Source: Bacillus sp. (in: firmicutes) (GTDB taxonomy: Bacteria; Bacillota; Bacilli; Bacillales; JACDOC01). Taken from it: a DNA stretch of 64,000 bases. The stretch's first letter is position 1. Each line of letters opens with the position of its first letter. The notes under the pieces were generated by a model. The model did not search any database and was not told the origin of the DNA. It saw only the letters and a list, made by a program, of their open reading frames with translations. The stretch spans positions 83,488-147,487 of the forward strand of contig JACDOC010000006.1 in NCBI GenBank assembly GCA_017656295.1. The letters are read 5' to 3'. A program made the position numbers and the translations under genes. This document shows positions 26,228-34,821 of this stretch, piece after piece.

Positions 26228-26695
26228 ATGAAACAAATTTCGTACATTCCTAACTTTGAAGAATGGAGAAAAGAATTTCAATTTTTTCATCGTGTCAAAG
26301 TTCGCTTCTCGGAAACAGATTTGTTTGGTCATTTAAATAACACCGTCCCGTTTGTTTATTTTGAAGACGCACGTATCGAGTTTTTTAAGCATCTTGGCTT
26401 TTTGAATCGTTGGTTAGACCCCGATATTGAAGAAATGCCTGTCGTTGCCGACCTACAATGCGATTTTCACAGACAAGTGTATTTTGATGAACAGTTGCGC
26501 ATTTATGTAAAAGTCGCTAAGGTAGGTACCTCATCAATTGATCTACATTATTTAGGGACAAAAGAAGATGGAACGGTTTGTTTTACTGGAAGGGGAACGA
26601 TTGTTCAAATTTCACGACGTACAGGGAAGAGCGTCCCTTTAACTGCTAAAGAAAAAGAAAAATTTTTTCATGTAAATTCTGTCTCAGTGAAATAG
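26228..26695 (+). CDS. ysmA: Acyl-CoA thioesterase, hotdog fold (YsmA)
   Basis: ATG 26228 follows TTGGAGGGAG and is chosen over upstream non-ATG starts that would cover the promoter. The 155-residue protein is a 4-hydroxybenzoyl-CoA-thioesterase-like hotdog enzyme: the segment VRFSETDLFGHLNNTVPFVY (near 23-42) carries the usual Asp and the HLNN turn, and the rest matches short thioesterases (ADLQCDFHRQVYFDEQL). It probably hydrolyses acyl-CoA. Its position after sdhB is the same as B. subtilis ysmA. The FadR-like operator suggests that here it is tied to fatty-acid degradation. Confidence 0.85.
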   Translation: MKQISYIPNFEEWRKEFQFFHRVKVRFSETDLFGHLNNTVPFVYFEDARIEFFKHLGFLNRWLDPDIEEMPVVADLQCDFHRQVYFDEQLRIYVKVAKVGTSSIDLHYLGTKEDGTVCFTGRGTIVQISRRTGKSVPLTAKEKEKFFHVNSVSVK

Positions 26696-26745
26696 GGAAT
26701 TAGCACAATTTAAAGAAAAACCCTCAAATCGCCTTTACAGTAGTA

Positions 26746-26773
26746 ACTTTCATTGCAAAGTTTTCATATGATA
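26746..26773 (+). promoter_or_regulatory. Possible SigK promoter of gerE
   Basis: -35 AC (26746-26747), about 17 bp, -10 CATATGATA (26765-26773), fitting the SigK pattern AC / CATA-N3-TA. In B. subtilis gerE is transcribed by SigK. Confidence 0.55.
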
Positions 26774-26837
26774 ACGTGACGAAGACAATACCCATCCCGC
26801 GGTTCAAAGCTGTCGAAGGCAAGGAGGGTTATAATAG

Positions 26838-27062
26838 TTGAAGGACAATGAATACGCACACAAACCTTTACTAACAAAGAGAGAGAAAGAAGTTTTCGAA
26901 CTGTTAGTTCAAGATAAAACGACTAAGGAAATAGCCAGTGAGTTGTTCATTAGCGAAAAAACGGTTCGGAATCATATTTCAAATGCAATGCAAAAGCTTG
27001 GGGTCAAGGGACGTTCACAAGCTGTCGTGGAACTTCTCCGTATGGGAGAATTAAAATTATAA
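26838..27062 (+). CDS. gerE: Spore coat transcription factor GerE
   Basis: A 74-residue LuxR/FixJ-type DNA-binding protein made of the helix-turn-helix alone: LTKREKEVFELLVQDKTTKE, then IASELFISEKTVRNHISNAM and KLGVKGRSQAVVELLRMGEL. It is nearly identical to B. subtilis GerE apart from the N-terminal residues. The TTG start at 26838 follows AAGGAGGG with spacing 10. GerE acts late in the mother cell as activator or repressor of coat genes made by SigK RNA polymerase. Confidence 0.96.
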   Translation: MKDNEYAHKPLLTKREKEVFELLVQDKTTKEIASELFISEKTVRNHISNAMQKLGVKGRSQAVVELLRMGELKL

Positions 27063-27066
27063 CATA

Positions 27067-27099
27067 AGCCGGCTTCTACTTTTTGGGAGCCGGTTTTGT
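27067..27099 (+). terminator. Terminator of gerE
   Basis: Stem CCGGCTTC / GGGAGCCGG (27069-27093) with a TTTTG tail. Confidence 0.75.
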
Positions 27100-27199
27100 T
27101 ATTTAACATATTTTACGCAACTATTCTTGAAATTTTGTTCAAAAAAAGAGAAAATGACAAGTAGAAAGTTGGAGAGAAGGATGATATAGGAGTTGTTCG

Positions 27200-27643
27200 A
27201 TGGTGGTAGAGCATAATCATGAGGTAGTAGCTGATATTGAAAAAGATTTACGCTACATAGCAGGGATTATTAAACAAAAGGGAAGAGAAATTTTAAGTCA
27301 TTATAAAATTACACCACCCCAATTTGTGGCACTACAATGGCTTTTTGAAGAAGGAGATATGACAATTGGTGAATTATCCAATAAAATGTATTTAGCGTTC
27401 AGTACAACGACGGATTTAATCGATCGTATGGAAAAAAATGCATTAGTTAAACGGGTAAAAGATGAGAACGATCGTCGTGTTGTACGTATTCACCTTCTTG
27501 ATGAAGGAGCAAGAATTATCGATGAAGTGATTAAAAAGCGACAAGGTTATTTAGCCGATATATTGAAGCATTTTTCTGAAGATCAAGTGACAAGTTTAAA
27601 AGAAAATTTAAGTAAACTACATCAAGAAATGAGAGAAGAATGA
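27200..27643 (+). CDS. ysmB: MarR-family transcriptional regulator YsmB
   Basis: A 147-residue winged-helix regulator. The MarR pattern is clear: [40 protein letters not shown] (recognition helix near 70-85) and [21 protein letters not shown] for the wing (near 93-113). Its ligand and targets are unknown. It lies 10 bases before racE and is likely co-transcribed with it, as in B. subtilis. ATG 27200 follows an ATAGGAG site. Confidence 0.88.
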   Translation: MVVEHNHEVVADIEKDLRYIAGIIKQKGREILSHYKITPPQFVALQWLFEEGDMTIGELSNKMYLAFSTTTDLIDRMEKNALVKRVKDENDRRVVRIHLLDEGARIIDEVIKKRQGYLADILKHFSEDQVTSLKENLSKLHQEMREE

Positions 27644-27653
27644 GGCGAGATGC

Positions 27654-28466
27654 TTGAAACAACCAATAGGAATTATTGATTCAGGTGTTGGCGGATTAAC
27701 TGTCGCCAAAGAAGTGATGCGTCAATTACCAAACGAATCTATATTGTACGTGGGAGATACGGCAAGGTGTCCATACGGTCCACGCCCCGTACATGAAGTA
27801 CAACGTTTTACTTGGCAAATGACCAATTACTTATTATCCAAGCAAATTAAAATGTTAATTATTGCTTGTAATACCGCTACAGCGGTTACCTTACACGAAA
27901 TACGTTCCCGATTAACGATTCCAGTCATTGGTGTCATTCATCCCGGAGCGAGAACGGCTCTTAAAACAACGAAAAATGGTCATATAGGCGTCATCGGGAC
28001 GGTAGGGACCATTCGGAGTAAGGCGTACGTACACGCGTTAAAAGAAATAAACAGAAATGTAAAAATCGTTTCGCTTCCTTGTCCAAAATTTGTTCCGCTA
28101 GTCGAAAGCGGTGAATATCAAGGTTCGATAGCTAAGAAAATTGTTGCAGAAACGTTAATGCCTTTAAAAGGAAGCTCCATTGATACGTTAATTTTAGGGT
28201 GTACTCACTACCCTTTACTGGGCCCATTAATCTCAAATTATATGGGACCGAACGTTAGTGTGATTAGCTCAGGGGAAGAAACCGCACGTGAAGCAAGTAC
28301 GATTTTATCGTACCATGGCATGTTGAACGAAAGTGATGAACCACCAACGTACCAATTTTTTACCACAGGGTCAGCCCCTTTGTTTGCAAAGATTGCTACT
28401 GATTGGTTACACATTAACAATATTGATGTTACGACCATTCATTTAGGAAAGGATATCCGATCCTAA
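27654..28466 (+). CDS. racE: Glutamate racemase
   Basis: A 270-residue Asp/Glu racemase that supplies D-glutamate for peptidoglycan. Both catalytic cysteines are present: [10 protein letters not shown] (near 73) and [10 protein letters not shown] (near 184). The N-terminal [17 protein letters not shown] and the [11 protein letters not shown] segments are also typical. The TTG start at 27654 is behind GAGGCGAG; no better start exists. The alternative name is murI. Confidence 0.95.
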   Translation: MKQPIGIIDSGVGGLTVAKEVMRQLPNESILYVGDTARCPYGPRPVHEVQRFTWQMTNYLLSKQIKMLIIACNTATAVTLHEIRSRLTIPVIGVIHPGARTALKTTKNGHIGVIGTVGTIRSKAYVHALKEINRNVKIVSLPCPKFVPLVESGEYQGSIAKKIVAETLMPLKGSSIDTLILGCTHYPLLGPLISNYMGPNVSVISSGEETAREASTILSYHGMLNESDEPPTYQFFTTGSAPLFAKIATDWLHINNIDVTTIHLGKDIRS

Positions 28467-28565
28467 ATGGATGGTTTTTTGTTTTTATCGTAATTGTCTT
28501 TTTTCGGTCTAATTTAATAAAAGGCTCGTATACATGTAGTACAAACAGTCTTAGGAGGGATGAGT

Positions 28566-29633
28566 ATGTCCAAACAAGTGTCAACAATCATCCTAGTGCT
28601 TCTATTTTCATTAGTGGCATCAGGTTGTGGATTGTTCGGGGACCAAGAAAGTTTAGATCCACCACAGGACGTTTCCTATCTAGAAGAAGTCGATGAATTA
28701 GAATCATTAGATGAAGAAAGCAAAGCAAACGAAACAACCGAAGAAGAAACGTCGGCTACCGAAACGGTAATGACTGAACTATATTTGATTAATGAAGAAG
28801 GATTAGTCGTAGCTCAGACGCTTCCGTTACCCAAAACAGAAGGAGTGGCCGCCCAAGCGCTCGAATATTTAGTCGATGATGGACCTGTCATGAATATTTT
28901 ACCAAATGGATTCCGTCCAGTATTACCTGCAGGGACTGAAATGAGTGTCGACGTTAAAGATGGAGTAGCAATTGTTGATTTTTCAAAAGAATTTCTGAAC
29001 TATCATCCAGACGATGAAAAGCGAATTTTGCAGGCGATTACATGGACGTTAACCCAGTTTGATTCCATTGATAAAATTGAACTTCGGGTGAATGGCCAAC
29101 CATTATCGGAAATGCCAGTGAATGGAACACCGATTTCTGAAGAAGGATTGAGCCGAAAAGACGGGATCAATTTAGATATTTCCGGTATTGTTGATATTAC
29201 GAATACCAATCCGATTACTGTTTATTACCTTGCCCAAAATGGGGATCAATTCTATTATGTTCCTGTGACGAAACGAGTGGAGAGTGGAAAAGGTCACCTT
29301 GTAGAAGCAGTTGTTAAAGAACTAGTGAATGGGCCGCCGTTAACGACGAATTTGGTGACAATGTTTTTGCCTGATGTAAAGTTGGTGGAACAACCACAAA
29401 TTCAAGATGGCACAGTAACGTTAAACTTCAATGAAGCGTTATTTGGTGGATTTGGTGAGCAAATCGTTTCTGAGCAATTACTCCATTCTCTTGTTCTTTC
29501 ATTAACAGAAATCGAAGGAATTGAAAGTGTTGTTGTCACGGTGAATGGACAAGGGGATTTACTGACGGAAACAGGTAAATCGCTATCCGAACCTGTCAGC
29601 CGACCAGACACGGTCAATACCATTGGTCTTTAA
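28566..29633 (+). CDS. gerM: Spore germination/sporulation lipoprotein GerM
   Basis: ATG 28566 is preferred over ATG 28560 because TTAGGAGG then has a proper spacing of 7. The 355-residue product has a lipoprotein signal (lipobox VASGC, Cys near 20), an acidic linker (about 25-65) and two GerMN domains (about 75-200 and 215-345) with ANGFRP-like and NEALFGGFGEQ segments. In B. subtilis GerM is needed for sporulation and normal spore cortex or SpoIIIA complex assembly. It precedes rph as in B. subtilis. Confidence 0.92.
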   Translation: MSKQVSTIILVLLFSLVASGCGLFGDQESLDPPQDVSYLEEVDELESLDEESKANETTEEETSATETVMTELYLINEEGLVVAQTLPLPKTEGVAAQALEYLVDDGPVMNILPNGFRPVLPAGTEMSVDVKDGVAIVDFSKEFLNYHPDDEKRILQAITWTLTQFDSIDKIELRVNGQPLSEMPVNGTPISEEGLSRKDGINLDISGIVDITNTNPITVYYLAQNGDQFYYVPVTKRVESGKGHLVEAVVKELVNGPPLTTNLVTMFLPDVKLVEQPQIQDGTVTLNFNEALFGGFGEQIVSEQLLHSLVLSLTEIEGIESVVVTVNGQGDLLTETGKSLSEPVSRPDTVNTIGL

Positions 29634-29727
29634 TTGATGATGACCTTAAAAAACGGGGACTTTTTCGAGTAAACTTTTGAAAAAGCGCTTAAGAAATTCA
29701 TTTTTTTGATATACTATAATAGGGTGA

Positions 29728-29757
29728 AAAGAGGTTGGCCAATAGCCACCTCTTATT
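29728..29757 (+). other. Hairpin in the rph leader
   Basis: AAGAGGTTGGC / GCCACCTCTT pair with one bulge around a CAATA loop, between TATACTATAAT (-10 elements at 29710-29720) and the rph start. The tail (ATTTCTTGTT) is only moderately T-rich, so it may be an attenuator or a weak terminator of gerM. Confidence 0.45.
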
Positions 29758-29785
29758 TCTTGTTAAATGAAGGAGGATTTTGTTC

Positions 29786-30547
29786 GTGCGTGTTGATGGT
29801 AGACAAACATTGGAATTACGACCGATACATATACAAGCCGATTTTTTAAAACATCCAGAAGGAAGTGTACTTATTACGGTTGGAGATACAAAAGTGATTT
29901 GTACAGCGAGTATTGATGACCGAGTGCCACCATTTATGCGTGGGGAAGGAAAAGGCTGGATTACGGCTGAATATTCCATGTTACCAAGAGCAACAGAGCA
30001 ACGAAATGTTCGGGAATCTTCCAAAGGAAAAGTGTCCGGACGGACGATGGAGATTCAGCGCCTTATTGGTCGAGCGTTACGGGCGGTAGTTGATTTAGAA
30101 GCGATTGGTGAACGGACAGTTTGGATTGATTGTGATGTCATCCAAGCAGATGGCGGAACAAGAACGGCTTCGATTACAGGAGCATTCGTAGCCATGACGA
30201 TGGCTCTTCATAAGCTACAAGAAGAAAAAGAATTAGAGAAATTTCCGATTAAGGACTATTTAGCCGCTACTAGTGTAGGGGTGTTAAAGGAATTAGGAGT
30301 CGTTTTAGACTTAAATTACGAAGAAGATAGTCAAGCAGAAGTAGATATGAATATCATAATGACGGGTGCAGGCGAATTTGTTGAATTACAAGGTACAGGC
30401 GAAGAAGCTACGTTTACGTTTGCTCAACTACAGCAAATGTTAGACGCCGCTCAACAAGGGATTAGCCAACTAATTCAAATTCAAAAAGAAACATTAGGAG
30501 ACATTGCGGTAAAAATTGAGGAGAACAAAGCTAAGGAAGTGGAATAA
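29786..30547 (+). CDS. rph: Ribonuclease PH
   Basis: GTG 29786 is preferred over TTG 29780 since AAGGAGG then has spacing 9 and the product starts MRVDGRQ, the family form. The 253-residue phosphorolytic exoribonuclease trims the 3' ends of tRNA precursors. Conserved blocks are [26 protein letters not shown] (near 63), [18 protein letters not shown] (near 88), [19 protein letters not shown] (near 118) and [15 protein letters not shown] near 175. It is followed by ysnA after two bases. Confidence 0.96.
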   Translation: MRVDGRQTLELRPIHIQADFLKHPEGSVLITVGDTKVICTASIDDRVPPFMRGEGKGWITAEYSMLPRATEQRNVRESSKGKVSGRTMEIQRLIGRALRAVVDLEAIGERTVWIDCDVIQADGGTRTASITGAFVAMTMALHKLQEEKELEKFPIKDYLAATSVGVLKELGVVLDLNYEEDSQAEVDMNIIMTGAGEFVELQGTGEEATFTFAQLQQMLDAAQQGISQLIQIQKETLGDIAVKIEENKAKEVE

Positions 30548-30549
30548 TC

Positions 30550-31158
30550 GTGGAAAAAGTCATTATTGCCACAGCCAATCGGGGGAAGGCCAAAGAATTT
30601 GAACAAATGTTCCAAGCGTATGGAATCGATATACTTACTTTATTAGATTTAGAAGAACCGATTGATATTCAGGAAACAGGGACGACGTTTGAAGAAAATG
30701 CGCTCATAAAAGCGAGGGAAGTAGCCACTCGCTTAAACATGCCGGTCATTGCGGATGATTCTGGACTTGAAGTGGATGCGTTGGACGGAAGACCTGGTGT
30801 TTACTCCGCAAGATATGCTGGAGAACAAAAAGACGATCAAGCAAACATTGAAAAAGTACTAAGGGAACTAAAAGGTGTGCCGTTTGAACAGCGGACCGCT
30901 CGCTTTCGTTGTGCACTAGCCGTAGTTTTTCCTTCAGGAGAAGAATTTACCGTCCATGGCACTTGTGAAGGATATATTACGGAGCAACCTAAGGGTACAA
31001 ACGGCTTCGGCTATGATCCAATTTTTTATGTACCTGAAAAACAATGTACTATGGCTGAACTTCCATCAGAAATAAAAAATAAAATAAGCCATCGTGCGCA
31101 TGCGTTACAGCAATTTAAAAAGCGAATGGACAAATGGTTTGGGGGAAAAGGCGAATGA
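30550..31158 (+). CDS. ysnA: Non-canonical purine NTP pyrophosphatase (XTP/dITP diphosphatase)
   Basis: A 202-residue HAM1/RdgB-family enzyme that removes XTP and ITP from nucleotide pools. It has TANRGKAKEFEQMF at the start, EENALIKAREVA near 48, ADDSGLEVDALDGRPGVYSA near 68-87 and GTNGFGYDPIFYVPE near 150, then KNKISHRAHAL. The GTG start at 30550 follows the rph stop by two bases. It overlaps ysnB by 4 bases, so rph-ysnA-ysnB is one unit. Confidence 0.94.
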   Translation: MEKVIIATANRGKAKEFEQMFQAYGIDILTLLDLEEPIDIQETGTTFEENALIKAREVATRLNMPVIADDSGLEVDALDGRPGVYSARYAGEQKDDQANIEKVLRELKGVPFEQRTARFRCALAVVFPSGEEFTVHGTCEGYITEQPKGTNGFGYDPIFYVPEKQCTMAELPSEIKNKISHRAHALQQFKKRMDKWFGGKGE

Positions 31159-31667
31159 AGGTTATTGTCGTCAGTGATAGTCATGGCTCAACAGAAACAT
31201 TAACCGAAATTGCCGAACGGTATCAAAACGAAGTGGACGTCATGTTCCACTGTGGGGATTCTGAACTTTCAAAGGAGCATCCAGCGATTTCCCCATTCAT
31301 TACAGTGAGAGGAAATTGTGATTTCGAAACAAGCTTTCCGAATGAGTTGATACATTCTATTAACGGGTGTAAATTTTTAGTAACTCATGGTCATCTTTAT
31401 CAAATAAAGACGACGTTAATGAAGCTTTATTATCAAGCACAAGAACAAGGAGCTCACATTGTCTTATTTGGTCATTCGCATCAGTTAGGGGTTGAAAAAA
31501 TTGGAAATCACATCTTTTTAAACCCTGGGAGCATTCTTCTTCCGAGAGGTCGAAAAGAAAGAACGTATGCGTTGATCGAAGGTGATCAAAACACGTTAAC
31601 CATTCGCTTTTTCACCGATGATCACGAAGAACTAGGTGAGCTAAAAAGAAAATTTTCTTTAACATAA
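31155..31667 (+). CDS. ysnB: YfcE/MJ0936-type metallophosphoesterase YsnB
   Basis: ATG 31155 overlaps the ysnA stop (ATGA) and is preferred over an upstream TTG. The 170-residue protein has the compact calcineurin-like phosphoesterase motifs: VVSDSHG (near 5), CGDSE (near 36), RGNCD (near 55), THGH (near 79) and GHSH near 105, then NPGS. These bind two metal ions. Proteins of this group hydrolyse phosphodiesters; the physiological substrate is not known to me. A GC-rich hairpin without a T run (31668-31689) follows. Confidence 0.9.
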   Translation: MKVIVVSDSHGSTETLTEIAERYQNEVDVMFHCGDSELSKEHPAISPFITVRGNCDFETSFPNELIHSINGCKFLVTHGHLYQIKTTLMKLYYQAQEQGAHIVLFGHSHQLGVEKIGNHIFLNPGSILLPRGRKERTYALIEGDQNTLTIRFFTDDHEELGELKRKFSLT

Positions 31668-31707
31668 AGGAGGGAGCAGCTTCCCTCCTAAAATGATAAA
31701 AAATATA

Positions 31708-31736
31708 TTGACGTTATGAAACAGAATTCATATAAT
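31708..31736 (+). promoter_or_regulatory. Promoter of the first tRNA-Arg
   Basis: -35 TTGACG (31708-31713), 17 bp, -10 TATAAT (31731-31736), 28 bases before the tRNA. Confidence 0.8.
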
Positions 31737-31764
31737 AAATAATGTCTTGAACAATAAAAACTGT

Positions 31765-31841
<77 letters not shown>

Positions 31842-31850
31842 GTTTAAAAA

Positions 31851-31902
31851 GCGCTATGTGACCAGTAAATCATTGCTGATTTACGGTGACGTAGCGTTTT
31901 TT
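31851..31902 (+). terminator. Terminator after the first tRNA-Arg
   Basis: A long imperfect stem (GCGCTATGTGACC...TAAATCA pairing with TGATTTA...GGTGACGTAGCG) around a TTGC loop, then TTTTTT. Confidence 0.85.
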
Positions 31903-31971
31903 ATTTTGATTCCAATCGGTTAGTGAAATTTGAGAAAAATTAGAAAATACCAATTGATTTTTCAGAATAAT

Positions 31972-32000
31972 TTGACTAAAATAAAAATATCGTTTATGTG
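31972..32000 (+). promoter_or_regulatory. Tentative promoter of the sugar ABC operon
   Basis: -35 TTGACT (31972-31977); at 17 bp only a poor -10 (TATGTG). The cre site overlaps this -10 position. Confidence 0.35.
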
Positions 32001-32012
32001 AAATCGGTTTCA
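31999..32012 (+). promoter_or_regulatory. Catabolite-responsive element (cre) or LacI-type operator
   Basis: TGAAATCGGTTTCA matches the CcpA cre consensus TGWAANCGNTNWCA at every fixed position and is symmetric (GAAAtCGgTTTC). It lies at the presumed promoter of the transporter operon, so glucose repression through CcpA is expected; a LacI-family local regulator could use the same sequence. Confidence 0.8.
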
Positions 32013-32091
32013 TAGATAAGGAGAAATCGTGATCAGTTTTTCTCCTTTATATATGAAATCGATCTTACAAAAAACAATTGGGGGGATTGAT

Positions 32092-33417
32092 GTGAGAAAA
32101 TTTTTACCATTACTCGTCGTTTTTCTTCTTATGTTAGGTGCATGTAGTTCAACAACAAATCAAACAGATGAACAAACTTCACCGTCGAACACGAACGAAA
32201 ATGAAGAAACAACTCAAAACGAGACAAATGAACAAGAAAAAGTAACGATTGTCTATGCACGTGGAAAAGATGCGACAAAAGCGACAGAAAAAATTATTGA
32301 AGCGTTTGAACAGAAGTTTCCTCATATTGAGGTTGAATTCCGAGAAATGCCTTCAGATACCGGTGCACAGCATGATGCTTATGTAACGATGTTAAATGCC
32401 CAATCAGACGAAATTGATGTGATGGATTTAGATGTAATTTGGCCAGCTGAATTTGCCCAAGCTGGTTATGTTCAACCACTTGACGTGTTTATTCAACGGG
32501 ACGGAATTGACTTAAGCGAATATAACCAAGGGGCTTTAAGCGCAGCGAACTTTAATGGAAAACAATGGGCGATGCCTAAATTTATCGATGCGGGTCTATT
32601 ATTCTATCGAAAAGACATTATTTCTGAAGATGAAGTGCCTAAAACATGGGATGAACTCATTGAAGCGGCGAAAAAATATCAAGGAGCAGAAGGAACGAAA
32701 TTCGGTTACTTACTTCAAGCGAAACAATATGAAGGGTTAGTATGTAACGCTGTTGAATTCATCGCCTCTTATGGTGGTCAAATTATTAACGAAAAAGGTG
32801 AGGTAGTCGTCAATAGTCCAGAAACGATTAAAGGTCTTCAAAAATTAGTTGAAATTGCTAATTCTTCGTTTGTGCCTGATAATATTACAACTTTTACGGA
32901 GCCTGAATCACATACTGCTTTTATTGAAGGACAATCTCCGTTTATCCGTAACTGGCCATATCAATATGCTTTAGCAAACGATCCAGAACAATCAAAAATT
33001 GTAGATAAAGTTGGCGTAGCTCCCCTTCCTGCAGGAGACGCAGGATCAGCAGCGGCTCTTGGTGGATGGATGACCGCCATTAGCAAATTTTCCAAACATA
33101 AAGAAGAAGCTTGGGAATTTGTAAAATTCATGACTGGTCCTGAAGGTCAAAAAATTTCTGCTATCTACGGTGGATTAGCACCAACACTACCTAAACTATT
33201 CGAAGACGAAGAAATTTTAGAAGCGAATCCATTCTTTGCTAATGAGGGATTTGTTCAAGGGTTAAACGCAGCTGTTTCTCGTCCGGTGGCACCAAACTAT
33301 CCGGAAATCTCTGATATTATTCAACGTCACGTTTCCATGGCGATTGCCGGACAAGAAACGGTGGAAGAAGCCGTACAAAATATGGAGAAAGAGATGAAAG
33401 AAAAATTGGAACTATAA
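32092..33417 (+). CDS. Sugar ABC transporter substrate-binding lipoprotein (MalE-like)
   Basis: The preferred start is GTG 32092 behind GGGGGG (spacing 6); a longer open frame begins 63 bases upstream without a ribosome site. The 441-residue protein has a lipoprotein signal with lipobox LGAC, a Thr/Asn/Glu-rich linker to about residue 50, and a family 1 extracellular solute-binding fold: KVTIVYARGKDATKATEKII, DVMDLDVIWPAEFAQAGYV near 105, FYRKDI.. VPKTWDELIEAAKKYQ near 175, and GGWMTAISKFSKHKEEAWEF near 325. It is most like maltose/trehalose-type binding proteins; the actual sugar is unknown. Confidence 0.87.
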   Translation: MRKFLPLLVVFLLMLGACSSTTNQTDEQTSPSNTNENEETTQNETNEQEKVTIVYARGKDATKATEKIIEAFEQKFPHIEVEFREMPSDTGAQHDAYVTMLNAQSDEIDVMDLDVIWPAEFAQAGYVQPLDVFIQRDGIDLSEYNQGALSAANFNGKQWAMPKFIDAGLLFYRKDIISEDEVPKTWDELIEAAKKYQGAEGTKFGYLLQAKQYEGLVCNAVEFIASYGGQIINEKGEVVVNSPETIKGLQKLVEIANSSFVPDNITTFTEPESHTAFIEGQSPFIRNWPYQYALANDPEQSKIVDKVGVAPLPAGDAGSAAALGGWMTAISKFSKHKEEAWEFVKFMTGPEGQKISAIYGGLAPTLPKLFEDEEILEANPFFANEGFVQGLNAAVSRPVAPNYPEISDIIQRHVSMAIAGQETVEEAVQNMEKEMKEKLEL

Positions 33418-33449
33418 TCCGTTCCTCTTTATAGTCGCCAATTCCTTAG

Positions 33450-33482
33450 AAACATCCAATAGCATCAGGCTATTGGATGTTT
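33450..33482 (+). other. Intercistronic hairpin between binding protein and permease genes
   Basis: A perfect 13 bp stem AAACATCCAATAG / CTATTGGATGTTT with a seven-base loop; only a three-base T run follows. Such hairpins after binding-protein genes commonly stabilise the upstream mRNA or let only part of transcription pass, raising binding protein over permease. Confidence 0.75.
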
Positions 33483-33506
33483 CCACTAATGAAAGGAATG
33501 ATCTAG

Positions 33507-34808
33507 GTGGTAAATAGTAAACGCTCTGAAAAGATATTTGCTTATTTACTTGTTGCTCCTTCTTTGTTACTCATCTTTCTGATCGCCATATGGCCTGTTA
33601 TTCAATCGTTTTACTTTAGTCTTTTTGATCTCCGTTTAAACGATCCAACGAAATCAAGCATTCATTGGAATCATTCACTTGATCTCGAACAATATTTATC
33701 AAGTTACCCCTTTTTAATTTCGGCTCTTGACAATGAAATTAAGCAAGCAAGTGGTGAAACAAAATCATTACTTGAAGATGTACAACAACACTTACAAGAT
33801 GTGGATCAAAAGATTCAAGAAGATCAAAAAGCAAAGGAAATGTATGACCGGGTGTATGATAAGGTGTTTAATTTGGAACCTGTACCAGAGGAAGAGCGGT
33901 TTATAACAATAGAAAAAGAGATAGCCATAGAATTTGATCAAGCGGTTCAACAAATACAGGAAAAGCTTCTCCCATTAGAGGGAAAAGAAATACTTCTTCA
34001 AGAAAAGCGGGTCATAGGATTAGCAACCTCTCTTCAAAATGTCGTAGTGAAGCCAAATTTTATTGGACTCAAACATTATAAAGATAATTTTCAAGACACT
34101 CGAATGTGGAAGGCTATTGGGGTCACAACGGTATTTACGGTGATATCGGTGGCAGTGGAGTTAGTCCTTGGACTAGGAATCGCATTGCTTATTAATAAAG
34201 CATTTTTTGGAAGAGGACTAGTTCGCGCGAGTATTTTAATTCCATGGGCGATTCCTACGGCTGTTTCCGCTTTAATGTGGCGTTATTTATATGATGGTCA
34301 AAATGGAATTGTAGCCAAATACTTTGAGGATATCGGCCTTGTGGAGCGAATGAGTGAGTTGTTAACAACAGGACTAGGAGCGATGTTTGCGGTCATTTTT
34401 GCCGACGTTTGGAAGACAACTCCGTATTTGGCGTTATTATTGTTAGCAGGACTACAAACGATACCAAATTCGCTTTATGAAGCGGCATCTATTGATGGGG
34501 CAAGTAAGTGGAAGCAGTTTGTCCATATTACGTTACCATTACTTAAACCTAGTATTCTCGTTGCCTTATTGTTCCGTACACTCGATGCGTTTCGAGTATT
34601 TGACTTGATTTATGTGTTAACAGGTGGCGGTCCCGCTAACTCAACCGAGACAATCACCATATTGGCGTATAAAGTGATGTTCTCGCAAACGAATTTTGGA
34701 GAAGGTTCTGCTTTATCAGTCGTTGTCTTTATTTGTGTCGCTATCATTTCTATTATTTATATTAAATTGTTAGGTGCTGACTTAGTGAGTGACACTGGCA
34801 AAAAATAA
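33507..34808 (+). CDS. Sugar ABC transporter permease, MalF-like with large extracytoplasmic coiled-coil insert
   Basis: A 433-residue permease starting at GTG 33507 (AAAGGA, spacing 9). After the first membrane helix (about 13-35) comes an insert of roughly 150 mostly charged residues (about 60-185) rich in Glu, Gln and Lys with heptad-like spacing, before the ABC permease domain proper (about 205-430). The cytoplasmic EAA loop EAASIDGASKWKQFVHITLP is near 327. E. coli MalF also has a large P2 loop at a similar place, but this one looks helical and coiled. The partner permease follows 13 bases later. Confidence 0.88.
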   Translation: MVNSKRSEKIFAYLLVAPSLLLIFLIAIWPVIQSFYFSLFDLRLNDPTKSSIHWNHSLDLEQYLSSYPFLISALDNEIKQASGETKSLLEDVQQHLQDVDQKIQEDQKAKEMYDRVYDKVFNLEPVPEEERFITIEKEIAIEFDQAVQQIQEKLLPLEGKEILLQEKRVIGLATSLQNVVVKPNFIGLKHYKDNFQDTRMWKAIGVTTVFTVISVAVELVLGLGIALLINKAFFGRGLVRASILIPWAIPTAVSALMWRYLYDGQNGIVAKYFEDIGLVERMSELLTTGLGAMFAVIFADVWKTTPYLALLLLAGLQTIPNSLYEAASIDGASKWKQFVHITLPLLKPSILVALLFRTLDAFRVFDLIYVLTGGGPANSTETITILAYKVMFSQTNFGEGSALSVVVFICVAIISIIYIKLLGADLVSDTGKK

Positions 34809-34821
34809 GAGGTGAAGTCAG

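Noticed and set aside
31668..31689. GC-rich hairpin after ysnB as a terminator
   Set aside because: The stem AGGAGGGA/TCCCTCCT is followed by A residues, not T, on either strand, so it is not a normal terminator; its role is unclear.
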